This document shows, one piece after another, positions 55,521-64,000 of a stretch of 64,000 nucleotides of DNA; position 1 is the stretch's first letter; each line of letters opens with the position of its first letter. Source of the DNA: Kordia algicida OT-1 (GTDB lineage Bacteria > Bacteroidota > Bacteroidia > Flavobacteriales > Flavobacteriaceae); the NCBI RefSeq assembly GCF_000154725.1, contig NZ_DS544873.1, positions 939,380 through 1,003,379 of the forward strand. Direction: 5' to 3'. The position numbers and the translations under genes are program-made. The notes under the pieces were generated by a model. The model did no database searches. It was not told where the DNA came from and worked only from the letters and a program-made list of their open reading frames with translations.

Positions 55521-56069
55521 GTGACGAAATTAATATACCACAAACAAAACTTTTTCAAAAATACCTATTGCATTTTTAAAGCAGTTGACTTTCAGCTTGT
55601 AAAGGATAAAAAGCCCAATTTTACAAGTCGTTCTGGTAGTCAATATTTCTACACAGAAGATGGTGTATATCGTATTTCAACTCATTGGGGACGCGCAGCT
55701 ACTTGCAAATGGCGATTGCAAACGGATGAACGCAATATTAAAAACGGAAAAAAAGTTGGTTTTGCGAAATGGTCAAGTTTTTACAAAGATAATGAAGTAG
55801 AGAAGTTGTATTTCATCAAAAAAAGTGAATTTAGCCATAAATACGAATACTTTCATAAGGATGAACCTTCGTATACTTCCAAATATGTATTGCGAACTTC
55901 TGGAGAAACACGCAAAGTTTTACGACAACTAAAAGCCATTACAACCGAAACCAAATGGGCAAAATACATTCCGCATGACGATTTGGAAGATTTACGAAAG
56001 TACCTCATCAACGGATTGATAACTTCCAACAAAACACTTCCTGAGTTGAAGCGTTTGTATAATGAATAA
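55521..56069 (+). CDS. hypothetical protein, Bacteroidota-specific
   Basis: 182 aa from a GTG at 55521. The frame extends up to a GTG at 55443, but a TAGCTTTG box (55490-55497) that fits the -7 consensus falls inside that extension, so the shorter form is preferred; no ATG is available. Recognisable stretches are DKKPNFTSRSGSQYFY and VYRISTHWGRAATCKWRL. Proteins like this occur in Flavobacteriia without assigned function; basic, cytoplasmic, no known motif. Confidence 0.65.
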   Translation: MTKLIYHKQNFFKNTYCIFKAVDFQLVKDKKPNFTSRSGSQYFYTEDGVYRISTHWGRAATCKWRLQTDERNIKNGKKVGFAKWSSFYKDNEVEKLYFIKKSEFSHKYEYFHKDEPSYTSKYVLRTSGETRKVLRQLKAITTETKWAKYIPHDDLEDLRKYLINGLITSNKTLPELKRLYNE

Positions 56070-56104
56070 TCTTTTCTGTATCTTGATTAAGTGTTGTACA
56101 AATA

Positions 56105-56479
56105 CTACAAAAACGAAATTCCCAACAAAATCCAGCCCATTACTAACAATAATCCACCAAGTGGCGTAATTGGACCTAAAAAGCGGAGTTTCTTGCCTTT
56201 GGCACTGCTCAAACACAAGCCATAAATACTAAAAGAAAACAAGAATGTACCGAGAATCAAGCACCAAGCAGCGCTTTTTTCAATGGTTTCTGTGAACGAC
56301 AATTGAAATCCAAGCACAAGCAACACAAGGGCGTGATACATTTGGTATTTTACGCCAGTTTCAAAACTTTTCAGTAATTCTTCTGAAAAAACTTTCTTCA
56401 ACGCATGTGCGCCAAATGCGCCAAAAATAATTCCCAATGCGCCATACAATGTCGCAATATTCAATACGATTTTTTCCAT
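56105..56479 (-). CDS. DUF423 family membrane protein
   Basis: 124 aa with four predicted membrane helices. GAFGAHALKK near the N-terminus and GPITPLGGLLLVMGW near the C-terminus are the DUF423 (YgdD) signature. Function unknown. A TACCTTTG box ends only 5 bp before the ATG, which would give a nearly leaderless transcript. Confidence 0.92.
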   Translation of the reverse strand: MEKIVLNIATLYGALGIIFGAFGAHALKKVFSEELLKSFETGVKYQMYHALVLLVLGFQLSFTETIEKSAAWCLILGTFLFSFSIYGLCLSSAKGKKLRFLGPITPLGGLLLVMGWILLGISFL

Positions 56480-56484
56480 GGCGC

Positions 56485-56492
56485 AAAGGTAC
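56485..56492 (-). promoter_or_regulatory. -7 box of the DUF423 gene
   Basis: TACCTTTG on the minus strand, exact TAnnTTTG match, 5 bp upstream of the start codon. Confidence 0.4.
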
Positions 56493-56516
56493 TATTTTGA
56501 ATTGTTACTAAAAAGT

Positions 56517-56620
56517 CTATGAATCGTTGCGAGGAGAAGCCGAAGCAATCTGTTTCAGATAAAACTTTAATTTCATTAGCAACAGATTGCCACGCGTTTT
56601 CCAAACGCTCGCAAAGACGT
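56517..56620. repeat. palindromic intergenic repeat, copy A
   Basis: About 104 bp. Left arm TTGCGAGGAGAAGCCGAAGC, right arm CGCTCGCAAAGACG. Inner arms GCAATCTGTT and AACAGATTGC pair perfectly. Copies B and C follow the GIY-YIG gene. Confidence 0.85.
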
Positions 56621-56659
56621 TTCAAAAATATATACTAGAAAAATAGTATATTTATTTCT

Positions 56660-56959
56660 ATGAAGAAACCTTTTGTATACTTCTTAACCAATAAAAATAA
56701 TACTGTTATTTATATAGGTGTGACTTCAAATCTTATGAAAAGAATCTATCAACATAAAACTAAAAGTTATAAGGGGTTCACATCAAAGTATAATTGTGAT
56801 AAGCTTGTATACTTTGAAGAATTTCAATCAATTAATGAAGCAATTATCAGAGAGAAACAATTAAAATCGGGAAACAGAAAACGAAAAGAGGAACTTATCA
56901 ATAAAGAAAACCCGGAATGGAATGATCTGTCGGAAGGTTGGTTATTTTACTTTGATTAA
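56660..56959 (+). CDS. GIY-YIG endonuclease-like protein
   Basis: 99-aa single-domain GIY-YIG protein of the YhbQ/UPF0213 type. VYFLTNKNNTVIYIGVT carries the GIY-YIG-like strand pair, R28 lies in LMKRIYQHK, and the acidic Glu is in NEAIIREKQLK. It has no UvrC-type additional domains. It is bounded by copies of one palindromic repeat: copy A ends 40 bp before its start and copy B begins about 3 bp after its stop. Nuclease activity is inferred from the fold; a link to the repeats is a hypothesis. Confidence 0.88.
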   Translation: MKKPFVYFLTNKNNTVIYIGVTSNLMKRIYQHKTKSYKGFTSKYNCDKLVYFEEFQSINEAIIREKQLKSGNRKRKEELINKENPEWNDLSEGWLFYFD

Positions 56960-56961
56960 CT

Positions 56962-57068
56962 CTATGAATCGTCTTTGCGAGGCGAAGCCGAAGCAATCTG
57001 TTTCAGATAAAACTTTAATTTCATTAGCAACAGATTGCCACACGTTTTTCAAACGCTCGCAAAGACGT
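56962..57068. repeat. palindromic intergenic repeat, copy B
   Basis: Same element as copy A, beginning just after the GIY-YIG stop codon. Outer arms GTCTTTGCGAG and CTCGCAAAGAC pair perfectly here. Confidence 0.85.
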
Positions 57069-57092
57069 TACATAGTATTTTTATTTCGAAGC

Positions 57093-57197
57093 CTATGAAT
57101 CTTCATTGCGAGGCGAAGCCGAAGCAATCTGTTTCAGATAAAACTTTAATTTCATTAGAAACAGATTGCCACGCGTTTTCCAAACGCTCGCAAAGAC
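57093..57197. repeat. palindromic intergenic repeat, copy C
   Basis: Third copy, same orientation, separated from B by 24 bp and ending 12 bp before the HMA lipoprotein stop codon. It may also act as the 3' end hairpin of the metal efflux operon. Confidence 0.85.
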
Positions 57198-57209
57198 TTG
57201 TAATAATTT

Positions 57210-57611
57210 TTACTGATTCATCACCTGATCGCCTTCATACTGACAGCATTTTGGCAAGCTTTTATACGCAGCTTTATCGCCTTTTGCCTGATCGGTATCG
57301 TAACCAGCCGCCGCAATCGCTTTATGAATCTCCTTTTCATTAATTTTATGTTCGTCATACGAAACATTGATACTTTTCTTTTTCACGTCCCAAATTGCGC
57401 TTGCAACGCCATCCACACTTTTTGCGGCTTTCTCAATCGTCGTTTTACACATACCACAATTTCCACGCACACCAAAAGTTGCCATCGACAAATCTTTTCC
57501 ATCGGCTGTGGTTGTTTGTACTTCAGTTTCCGTTTTTGTGTTGCTTTCTCCTTTACAGCTCACAAATGCAAACGATGCTACTACAAATAGACTTAAGATT
57601 ACTTTTTTCAT
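57210..57611 (-). CDS. heavy-metal-associated (HMA) domain lipoprotein
   Basis: 133 aa. Lipoprotein signal with lipobox FVSC (Cys19), then a Thr/Glu-rich spacer and an HMA fold (about 45-110) whose metal site is GNCGMC, the CxxC pattern of copper chaperones. A further CC pair occurs near the C-terminus (PKCCQY). Likely binds copper or a similar cation in the periplasm and passes it to the efflux system encoded upstream. It is 60 bp downstream of the CusB-like gene. Confidence 0.88.
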   Translation of the reverse strand: MKKVILSLFVVASFAFVSCKGESNTKTETEVQTTTADGKDLSMATFGVRGNCGMCKTTIEKAAKSVDGVASAIWDVKKKSINVSYDEHKINEKEIHKAIAAAGYDTDQAKGDKAAYKSLPKCCQYEGDQVMNQ

Positions 57612-57671
57612 TTTTTACTATTTTTAATTAATGATTTACTTTTTTACTTGAAATTTTAAATTACCTAACAC

Positions 57672-59369
57672 CTAATCCCCCAAAACCTGTTCTACACTTC
57701 CACAATTCAACATTGCGTCCCCAAAATAAGGATTTCTAATTTGTTCTTCGTCACTCAACCAATATGCACCTTTGTCATTATTTGCCATCGGACAAAACTG
57801 AACGGTAAGTTTCTGATCGAAAATCTTAAAATGTTGTACCAATTCGATCATATGATTTGAAATGATTTGAAAACTCTTTCGTTGTTGTTCAATTGATGTA
57901 TTTTTATTGATTCCTTTAGAAGTTTTATGCAGCACTGCCCAATACGAATTTTCAGTTTTTCGTTGTGGAACGGTCAATTGTTCCAATGCTTTTCGGAAGG
58001 CTTCACTTTTTTCTGCGGATAACTTTGTGTCACTTTTTACCAAAGCATCTTTCAATGCTAAATAGGCTTTAATACTTGGTTGAAACGCTTTTTCAAAACT
58101 TGCATCAAAGGTAATGTCTTTTTTTGTTTTCGTTTCGTCTGAAACATCTTTGGAAGCATTCATCATTGATTTCTTTCCTTGTAATTGTGCTGCGGCATCT
58201 ACGGTAAACGCGCCATTGGTAACAATTTCATCTGCTGAATCAATTCCTGAAATGACTTCATAACGATCTTGTATTGCATTTCCTAAAGTCACTTCTCGTG
58301 CTTCAAAAACAGGTTCAGTAGAAGCTTTTTTTACATATACAATAGAGCGTTTTCCTGTCCATAATACTGCCGATTTCGGAATAGTAAGCATTGTATTTTT
58401 AGAAATCTCTGTATCTAAAACTCCTGTCACAAACATGCCAGGTTTTAGCTTTCTATCTGCATTCTTCAAAGCTACTTTTACAGCAACGGTTCGTGTATTT
58501 GTATTCAATACAGGATCAATAAACGTAATCTTTGCAGGAATTTGCTCATTAGGATTCGCATTTGTAGTAATGGTAATATTATCGCCTTTTTTCAATTGTG
58601 AAAATTGTTTTTCATACGCATCAAAACTTGCCCAAACAGTATTCAAATTAGAAACCTTAAACAACGCGCCACCTTCCATAACATGATTTCCTTCTTCTAC
58701 CATTTTTTCAGTCACAACGCCAGAAACACTCGCGTAAATTGGAAATTTATTTGTAACTTTTTTAGAAGTTTCTATTTGTTGAATTTGACTTTCAGACAGT
58801 TTCCAAAGTTTTAACTTATTTCGAACTGCTTTGTACAATTCAGGTTGCGATTCTTTCATGCGCAACGCTGTCAACAATTCTTGTTGCGTGGTAACCAATT
58901 CGGGCGAATAAATCAACGCAATTCGTTGTCCTTTTCTGACTTCTTCGCCTGTAAGGTTTACATATAACTTTTCAATTCGTCCGCCAACATGTGCAGTTTG
59001 TATAGCATTCGTTTTTTCGTTAGGTTCAATGGTTCCGGTAAGTTTCAAACGTGTATTAGAAGCAGTTCCTTCGGAGACTTTCGTAGTTTGAATATTTGCC
59101 AATGCCATTGCGTTTTCCGTCATGCGAAACTCATTTGAAGACAACTCGGTTGTACGTTCTTGCGCAGGAATCAAATCCATTCCACAAATGGGACAATCGC
59201 CTGCTTCAGGTTGTTGAATCTGCGGATGCATAGAACACGTCCAAATTGTACTTTTTTCAGTAGTTTCCGCCGTATGCGAATGTTCTTGAGTCGTTTCTCC
59301 CGAAAGGGCAAACTTCCCAATAACAATTCCCGCGAGGAGTAAAATTATATAAATAAGGTATTTTTTCAT
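57672..59369 (-). CDS. CusB-like RND efflux adaptor
   Basis: 565-aa periplasmic adaptor (membrane fusion protein) of a heavy-metal RND pump. One N-terminal membrane helix (about 3-20), then a heavy-metal-binding YHS-like motif (WTCSMHP ... CPICGM, about 44-68), lipoyl/barrel-sandwich segments, alpha-hairpin, beta-barrel, and a C-terminal DUF3347-like domain (from ~430; FCPMANND, YFGDAMLNCG). The extra metal motifs point to copper or silver. It starts 3 bp after the HMA-MauE gene, in the efflux operon. Confidence 0.93.
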   Translation of the reverse strand: MKKYLIYIILLLAGIVIGKFALSGETTQEHSHTAETTEKSTIWTCSMHPQIQQPEAGDCPICGMDLIPAQERTTELSSNEFRMTENAMALANIQTTKVSEGTASNTRLKLTGTIEPNEKTNAIQTAHVGGRIEKLYVNLTGEEVRKGQRIALIYSPELVTTQQELLTALRMKESQPELYKAVRNKLKLWKLSESQIQQIETSKKVTNKFPIYASVSGVVTEKMVEEGNHVMEGGALFKVSNLNTVWASFDAYEKQFSQLKKGDNITITTNANPNEQIPAKITFIDPVLNTNTRTVAVKVALKNADRKLKPGMFVTGVLDTEISKNTMLTIPKSAVLWTGKRSIVYVKKASTEPVFEAREVTLGNAIQDRYEVISGIDSADEIVTNGAFTVDAAAQLQGKKSMMNASKDVSDETKTKKDITFDASFEKAFQPSIKAYLALKDALVKSDTKLSAEKSEAFRKALEQLTVPQRKTENSYWAVLHKTSKGINKNTSIEQQRKSFQIISNHMIELVQHFKIFDQKLTVQFCPMANNDKGAYWLSDEEQIRNPYFGDAMLNCGSVEQVLGD

Positions 59370-59372
59370 CGT

Positions 59373-60092
59373 CTAAAAGTATAAGTTCATCAACATCCAA
59401 ATTGCCATGATGAGCATGATGGAGTTTTCTATAAAAGTCGCTTTGGTCATGGGTAATTTAAGCGCCGTTCCCAAACAAGCACATTGTATCGCTTTTTTGT
59501 CTAATAATGCTTTGGTAACACCAATGGTGGTGATTCCCAAAATAATTACCGTGATAATTAATGCGATCGGAATTTCAAATCGGAATAAAAACATAAGTCC
59601 TAAAGCAACTTCAATAAATGGATAGATCCATGCATAGATTGGAATTTGTTTTGCTAGCGGATCGTACATTTGAAACGAATTGGGAAAACCTTTGTAATCT
59701 AAGAATTTAAAGAAGCTAAACACCACATAAAAAAGTCCCATAAAATCTAACATAAATGCTGATGTAGACCAATTATTGACATGCATTAAAATACTTGCGG
59801 TTGTGATGTAGAAAAAGATCAGAAACAACGGAAATAGTTGTTTGAGTTCGCTTTTTTCTTCGGTTGCAACCGAAGAAAATAGATTTTCTGATTTCTCTTG
59901 AACCGTATATTTTTCAGGCAATGCCGATTGCAAAATCGCAGGATCGAGTGGAGTAGAAGCTTCCACAATTGCTTCTGAGGTTTCTAGGTTTACAGTTGCT
60001 TTGTTCACTGAATCTAGCTCATTTAAAAGCTTTTCGACCTTAGTTCGGCAACCGTTGCACGTCATTCCGTTAATGATATAAGTTTGTTTCAT
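59373..60092 (-). CDS. HMA domain fused to MauE/DoxX-like membrane domain
   Basis: 239 aa. N-terminal HMA domain (1-65; GMTCNGC metal site) and a C-terminal four-helix membrane domain (about 90-237) of the MauE/DoxX-like type, with CACLG close to the third helix. Such fusions are common in Bacteroidota metal-efflux operons and probably bring copper-type ions to the membrane. Spacing of 3 and 6 bp to the neighbouring genes indicates co-transcription. Confidence 0.85.
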   Translation of the reverse strand: MKQTYIINGMTCNGCRTKVEKLLNELDSVNKATVNLETSEAIVEASTPLDPAILQSALPEKYTVQEKSENLFSSVATEEKSELKQLFPLFLIFFYITTASILMHVNNWSTSAFMLDFMGLFYVVFSFFKFLDYKGFPNSFQMYDPLAKQIPIYAWIYPFIEVALGLMFLFRFEIPIALIITVIILGITTIGVTKALLDKKAIQCACLGTALKLPMTKATFIENSIMLIMAIWMLMNLYF

Positions 60093-60098
60093 GTTGTT

Positions 60099-61322
60099 TT
60101 AATTTGCGATTAAAAATTCAATCATCGCCATACTAACCAAGGTTGTATTGACGTCTTTTACTTTTTGCATTTCAAAGCCAAGTTTTAGTTGATCGAGTGC
60201 TAACAATTGTTCAAAGTCCATTTTGGCAGTTTGGTACGCTGCTAAGATGACTTCTTTGGCTTGATCTGCTTGTAAACTGTTTTCTTCTTGTGTTTTCATA
60301 CTTTCTGTAGCATTTTTCAACCTGTTTTTTGCTTGTTGTAAAGCAATTAACAACTGATTTTTTACGGTTGTTTTAGATTGAATAATTGCTTCTTGTTCAA
60401 GCTGTATTTGCTTTTGCTTCGCAATATGTCGCTTGTTAAACAACGGAATCGACACAGAAACCATTGGCATAATGATGTCTTTTCCATTATCAGGTAATGC
60501 AATTCCTGAACGTTCTGCCACCAGTACATAATCGAGTCCGAAACCAATTGTTGGATTTCCTTCTTTTTTGGCAACGATTTCCGATTGTTGCAAAGCAATT
60601 TCCTGCGCATCCAATTGTTGTAACTTTGGATGATTTGCTACAGTTTCAACCGTTGTAAAGAGCGTTGTTTGTGCTATTTCCAATGAATCTAATTGCAAAA
60701 CTTCCGTAGTAATAGGTTTGTTCAACAGTAAATTAAATTGTGCTTTTTGACTTTGAATGTCTTCTGATATTGCTTGAAATTGTTGTTGTAATTCATTCTT
60801 TTTCATTTTAATATGCAATACATCCACCATATTTGTACGATTGTTTTCGAGTTCATTTAACGCCAATTTTTCATAGGTATCTAAAATTTCAATGTGTTGC
60901 TGTGTGATTTTTAGTTTTTGTTGCAACTCAAACAAGTTGTAGTACGCTATTTTTACATTCAGCGAAAGCTGTCGTTTTAAAAAATCAATTTCACTTTCTT
61001 TGGCTTTTGCTAACAATCGCGCGTTTTCTTTTTTCGCCGAAAGCGTTCCAAACCACGGAATTTTTTGACTTGCCGAGAATCGTGCGCGTTGTGGTCCAAC
61101 TCTTGTTTCTACAGCTTGCGCAAATACTCCAACGCCCAATTGTGTGTTGGGCAAACTTCCAACTTCGTTTACTTTTTCTAGCGCGCTTTCGTATTGCAAT
61201 TGCTTAGCTAAAATTTCAGAACTATTCTTTTCGGCTTCCGCCAGATAGTCCGCTAGGGTTTGCCCATTTGCGATATGGACAACCAATAAACAACCAATAA
61301 TGTATGTAAAACTATACTTCAT
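60099..61322 (-). CDS. TolC-like outer membrane efflux channel
   Basis: 407 aa with a signal peptide (YIIGCLLVVHIANGQ). Two long helical hairpin repeats typical of TolC/CusC proteins (for example NTQLGVGVFAQ and PTIGFGLDYVL as the strand segments). Its start overlaps the stop of the RND gene by 11 bp, so the two are translationally coupled. Forms the outer membrane exit of the tripartite efflux system. Confidence 0.92.
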   Translation of the reverse strand: MKYSFTYIIGCLLVVHIANGQTLADYLAEAEKNSSEILAKQLQYESALEKVNEVGSLPNTQLGVGVFAQAVETRVGPQRARFSASQKIPWFGTLSAKKENARLLAKAKESEIDFLKRQLSLNVKIAYYNLFELQQKLKITQQHIEILDTYEKLALNELENNRTNMVDVLHIKMKKNELQQQFQAISEDIQSQKAQFNLLLNKPITTEVLQLDSLEIAQTTLFTTVETVANHPKLQQLDAQEIALQQSEIVAKKEGNPTIGFGLDYVLVAERSGIALPDNGKDIIMPMVSVSIPLFNKRHIAKQKQIQLEQEAIIQSKTTVKNQLLIALQQAKNRLKNATESMKTQEENSLQADQAKEVILAAYQTAKMDFEQLLALDQLKLGFEMQKVKDVNTTLVSMAMIEFLIAN

Positions 61323-64000
61323 TTGTATTACTTTTTAATTGAATTTCTTGATGCCAACTGTATAAAACGGGCACGACAAATAAGGTAATTAACGCGATCA
61401 ACATGCCGCCAAAACTTGGAATCGCCATTGGAATCATGATATCGCTTCCGCGTCCTGTAGACGTAAGTATTGGTAATAATGCTAGCAAAGTTGTGGCAGT
61501 CGTCATTAAACAAGGACGAATTCGTTTTTTTCCAGCTTCTACAACGGCATTTTGAATACTTTCTTTGGTATTTGGAAGTTTCTTATCGAAGTTTTGCTTT
61601 AAATAGGTTGCCATAATCACGCCATCATCGGTAGCAATTCCGAATAAGGCAATAAATCCTACCCAAACCGCAACACTAAGGTTGATGGTTTTTATGTGAA
61701 ACAACTCACGAATGTTACTGCCAAAGACTTCAATATTGAGAAACCACGGTTGTCCGTACAACCAAATCATGAGGAAACCACCAGCAAAAGCAACGGCGAT
61801 TCCCACAAAAATAAAGAGTGAAGTTGCCACCGATTTGAATTGAAAGTACAGAATCAAAAAGATAATGAGCAATACTATTGGCACAATAATCAACAAGGTT
61901 TTTTCGGCACGTACTTGTTGTTCGTACGTTCCCGAAAATTCATAGTTGACACCTTTTGGAACGATTAAACTTCCATTGTCAATCTTTTCTTTGAGGAGTT
62001 GTTGTAATTGTTCCACCAAGTTTACTTCGGCAATGTCTGCTTGTTTGTTGAATAATACGTAACTCACTAGAAACGTATCTTCACTTTTAATCATTTGTGG
62101 ACCTTTTTCATAACCAATGGTTACGACTTCTTTTAGTAAGATTTCAGAACCGTTTGGCAACGGAATGTAGATGTTTTCCAAGTCATTCGGATTGGCACGC
62201 AATTCTCTCGGATAGCGCACACGTACATTGTATCGTTCGCGACCTTCAATGGTTTGTGTGACTATTTTTCCGCCAATGGCAATTTCCAAAATGTCTTGTA
62301 CCGCTTTGATAGACAATCCGTAGCGTGCAATTTCTTCACGATTGATGTCGAGAATTAGATACGGTTTTCCGATTAAGCGTTCTGCAAAAACGGTTTCTTT
62401 TTTGACTTCAGGAACTTCTTGTAAGATGCTTTCTAGTTGCAATCCAAAGCTTTCTATCTGCTCCAAGTTTTGTCCTTTAATCTTGATTCCCATTGGCGAA
62501 CGCATGCCCGTTTGCAACATGATGAGGCGCGTTTCAATAGGTTGTAGTTTTGGCGCTGACGTTATACTTGGGAGTTTGGTGTTTTGCACAATTTCGTTCC
62601 AAATGTCGTCTGGCGATTTGATATGTGGTCGCCAATTGCGATAGAATTCTCCGTTGTCGTCTGGAATTAGGTTTTTTGCTTTTATGTTTTTTGTAGTGGA
62701 TCTCGATACAACGCTCGTTCCTTGCGCCACTCGATCTGACGTTTGGTTTTCGTTTGTCACATCTACGGAAGTGGCATTACTATTTTCATTAGTCAGCGTA
62801 CTGAGCGGAGCCGAAGCACGCATTATAAATTCACCAGCATCATTTACTTTAAAACGAATCGGTTTGCCATTTTCATCCGTAATGTATTCAGATTTGTAGT
62901 GAATGATGTTTTCATACATTGACAACGGCGCAGGATCTAACGCACTTTCTACGCGACCCGCTTTTCCAACTACCGTTTCTATTTCAGGAATGTTGGCAAC
63001 TGCCATGTCCAATTGCTGTAAGATTTGTTTGTTTTCTTCAATTCCCGCATGTGGAAGCGACGTTGGCATGAGTAAAAACGACCCTTCATCCAAAGCTGGC
63101 ATGAATTCTTTTCCTGTGTTTCGCCAAATGGAAATGCCAGCAAGAAGTATCAATAGTGGCAGACTTAAAAATAGCATTTTGTGTGTTAACGCCCAACGCA
63201 ATAATCGTTCGTAATAGTTGATGAACAAAGAGAACGTTCCAATGACAATTGTACACGTCAGCGCGACAAATATAAAGTTTGTTCCCAGAGCATTTGTGTA
63301 TCCCAAAGGTCGCCAATATAAGGTAAGAAGGATTAATAACGCTCCAATTGCCGTAACAATATGTACTTGCTTTTTTGTTTTTTGTGTGATGATACGTTGT
63401 GCTTCTAACAGATTTACAATTCCGAAGATTATAAGTGCAATCGCGATGTAAAATCCTGAAATGATTCCATAGATCGCAAGAAGAATAAGCACGATGTTTA
63501 GAGTGATATTTAACTTTTTTCGTACTAATTTCCAACTAAAAACCCAAGCTGCCAATGCTGGTAAGACGAATAACGTAATAATAATTGCCGAAATCAACGC
63601 CATTGTTTTGGTAAATGCCAACGGACTGAATAGTTTTCCTTCTGCACCAACAAGCATAAATACAGGAATGAAACTGACGATAGTGGTTAGCACTGCCGTG
63701 AGAATAGCGCCTGAAACTTCTGAAGTTGCTTTGTAAACCAGTGAATTGATCGGTGTGTTTTTAGTGTCTTTTTCTAGATGTCGCGTGATGTTTTCTATAA
63801 GTACGATTCCCATATCGACCATGGTACCAATAGCGATAGCAATTCCAGAAAGTGCGACAATATTTGCGTCTACATTTCCAAGTTTCATTGTTACAAAAAC
63901 CAAGAGAACCGCTACTGGCAAAATACTTGCAATTAGGAATGAAGCACGAAGATTAAACACCATAATAATAATGATGAGCAAGGTAATAAGGATTCGAGCG
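61312..64000 (-). CDS. CusA/CzcA-type heavy-metal RND pump, 5' partial
   Basis: Inner-membrane proton-driven metal efflux pump; the N-terminus lies beyond the window, the reading frame staying open to the edge, beginning around TM2 (ILITLLIIIIMVFNLRA). Seen: TM4 proton-relay segment GTMVDMGIVLIEN, large periplasmic loop with GTYEQQVRAEKT and TGMRSPMGIKIKG, C-terminal TM block with GIATDDGVIMATYL. About 49 residues are inserted between AGEFI and LIPDDNGEFYR, where relatives have only a few; the inserted DNA (about 62676-62822) is repeat sequence. Whether the enlarged loop still folds cannot be judged from sequence alone. Confidence 0.93.
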   Translation of the reverse strand, partial: ARILITLLIIIIMVFNLRASFLIASILPVAVLLVFVTMKLGNVDANIVALSGIAIAIGTMVDMGIVLIENITRHLEKDTKNTPINSLVYKATSEVSGAILTAVLTTIVSFIPVFMLVGAEGKLFSPLAFTKTMALISAIIITLFVLPALAAWVFSWKLVRKKLNITLNIVLILLAIYGIISGFYIAIALIIFGIVNLLEAQRIITQKTKKQVHIVTAIGALLILLTLYWRPLGYTNALGTNFIFVALTCTIVIGTFSLFINYYERLLRWALTHKMLFLSLPLLILLAGISIWRNTGKEFMPALDEGSFLLMPTSLPHAGIEENKQILQQLDMAVANIPEIETVVGKAGRVESALDPAPLSMYENIIHYKSEYITDENGKPIRFKVNDAGEFIMRASAPLSTLTNENSNATSVDVTNENQTSDRVAQGTSVVSRSTTKNIKAKNLIPDDNGEFYRNWRPHIKSPDDIWNEIVQNTKLPSITSAPKLQPIETRLIMLQTGMRSPMGIKIKGQNLEQIESFGLQLESILQEVPEVKKETVFAERLIGKPYLILDINREEIARYGLSIKAVQDILEIAIGGKIVTQTIEGRERYNVRVRYPRELRANPNDLENIYIPLPNGSEILLKEVVTIGYEKGPQMIKSEDTFLVSYVLFNKQADIAEVNLVEQLQQLLKEKIDNGSLIVPKGVNYEFSGTYEQQVRAEKTLLIIVPIVLLIIFLILYFQFKSVATSLFIFVGIAVAFAGGFLMIWLYGQPWFLNIEVFGSNIRELFHIKTINLSVAVWVGFIALFGIATDDGVIMATYLKQNFDKKLPNTKESIQNAVVEAGKKRIRPCLMTTATTLLALLPILTSTGRGSDIMIPMAIPSFGGMLIALITLFVVPVLYSWHQEIQLKSNTNEV
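62676..62822. repeat. REP-like element inserted in frame in the RND gene
   Basis: At 62693-62741 the + strand holds the reverse complement of the element at 40157-40200 (arms GGATCTCGATAC and CCACTCGATCTGACG). A second short REP-type segment, CTGAGCGGAGCCGAAGC, follows near 62800. The insert keeps the reading frame. Confidence 0.7.

Noticed and set aside
56660..56959. UvrC excinuclease
   Set aside because: Only the GIY-YIG domain is present, at 99 aa.
53711..57197. CRISPR array
   Set aside because: Repeats are 100-225 bp long and lack short, regular, unique spacers; no cas genes are present.
1..64000. tRNA or rRNA genes
   Set aside because: No cloverleaf or rRNA-like segment was recognised by eye; a dedicated scan was not possible.

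Overview
The window looks like chromosomal DNA of a marine member of the Flavobacteriaceae (Bacteroidota), possibly Kordia-like. The evidence is the low GC content, AT-rich leaders without clear Shine-Dalgarno sites, TAnnTTTG-type promoter hexamers, the Bacteroidota-type REC-Crp regulator and DUF families, and several families of short palindromic intergenic repeats. The genus is inference.

Region 1 (1-44.7 kb, all + strand) is most of a trans-AT polyketide synthase (PKS) cluster. Five giant genes carry eight ketosynthases (KS), ten acyl carrier proteins (ACP), four B-type ketoreductases (KR), and no in-line AT, methyltransferase, enoylreductase or thioesterase. The first gene starts upstream of the window. 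Reading left to right: M1 KS-DH*-cr-cr-ECH-ACP-ACP; M2 KS-DH | KR-ACP; M3 KS-DH*-cr-cr-ECH-ACP-ACP; M4 KS-(DH relic) | DH-KR-ACP; M5 KS-DH*-ACP | ACP; M6 KS-KR-ACP; M7 KS-DH | DH-KR-ACP; M8 KS-end. Here | is a protein boundary, DH* is a dehydratase lacking its catalytic His, cr is a degenerate crotonase-fold domain and ECH is a PksI-like decarboxylase domain. M1, M3 and M5 carry ACPs with the DSxxGxxW flag for beta-branching. Downstream genes supply the complete beta-branching (HCS) cassette (HMG-CoA-synthase-like enzyme, ECH1, ECH2, donor ACP, decarboxylating KS), an acyl hydrolase-type AT, a malonyl-AT, a PksB-like metallo-hydrolase, an alkaline-phosphatase-superfamily enzyme and an Sfp-type PPTase.

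The beta-branching modules alternate with dehydrating modules. If the line is colinear, this gives a conjugated polyene with a methyl group on every fourth carbon, which is the spacing of a retinoid or carotenoid chain. Two beta-branching modules carry a tandem of three crotonase-fold domains, two of them degenerate, and about 2 kb of DNA covering them is almost identical between the two modules. These are the most unusual parts of the window.

Region 2 (44.8-50.3 kb) is a stress/energy-status locus on the - strand: three tandem UspA-type proteins, a REC-cNMP-HTH(Crp) regulator and a soluble PAS histidine kinase, with a divergent TerB-like small protein. FNR-like TGAT-N4-ATCA palindromes lie upstream of three of its transcription starts, one with a mismatch.

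Region 3 (50.3-57.2 kb) is housekeeping and hypothetical genes: a GH64-like glucanase, an M28 lipoprotein peptidase, a DUF3108 protein, a DUF423 protein and a GIY-YIG protein. They are separated by MITE-like elements, a 225-bp tandem repeat and a three-copy palindromic repeat that flanks the GIY-YIG gene.

Region 4 (57.2-64 kb, - strand) is a copper/silver-type efflux operon (RND pump cut by the window end, TolC-like channel, HMA-MauE fusion, CusB-like adaptor, HMA lipoprotein). A repeat element is inserted in frame in the pump gene.
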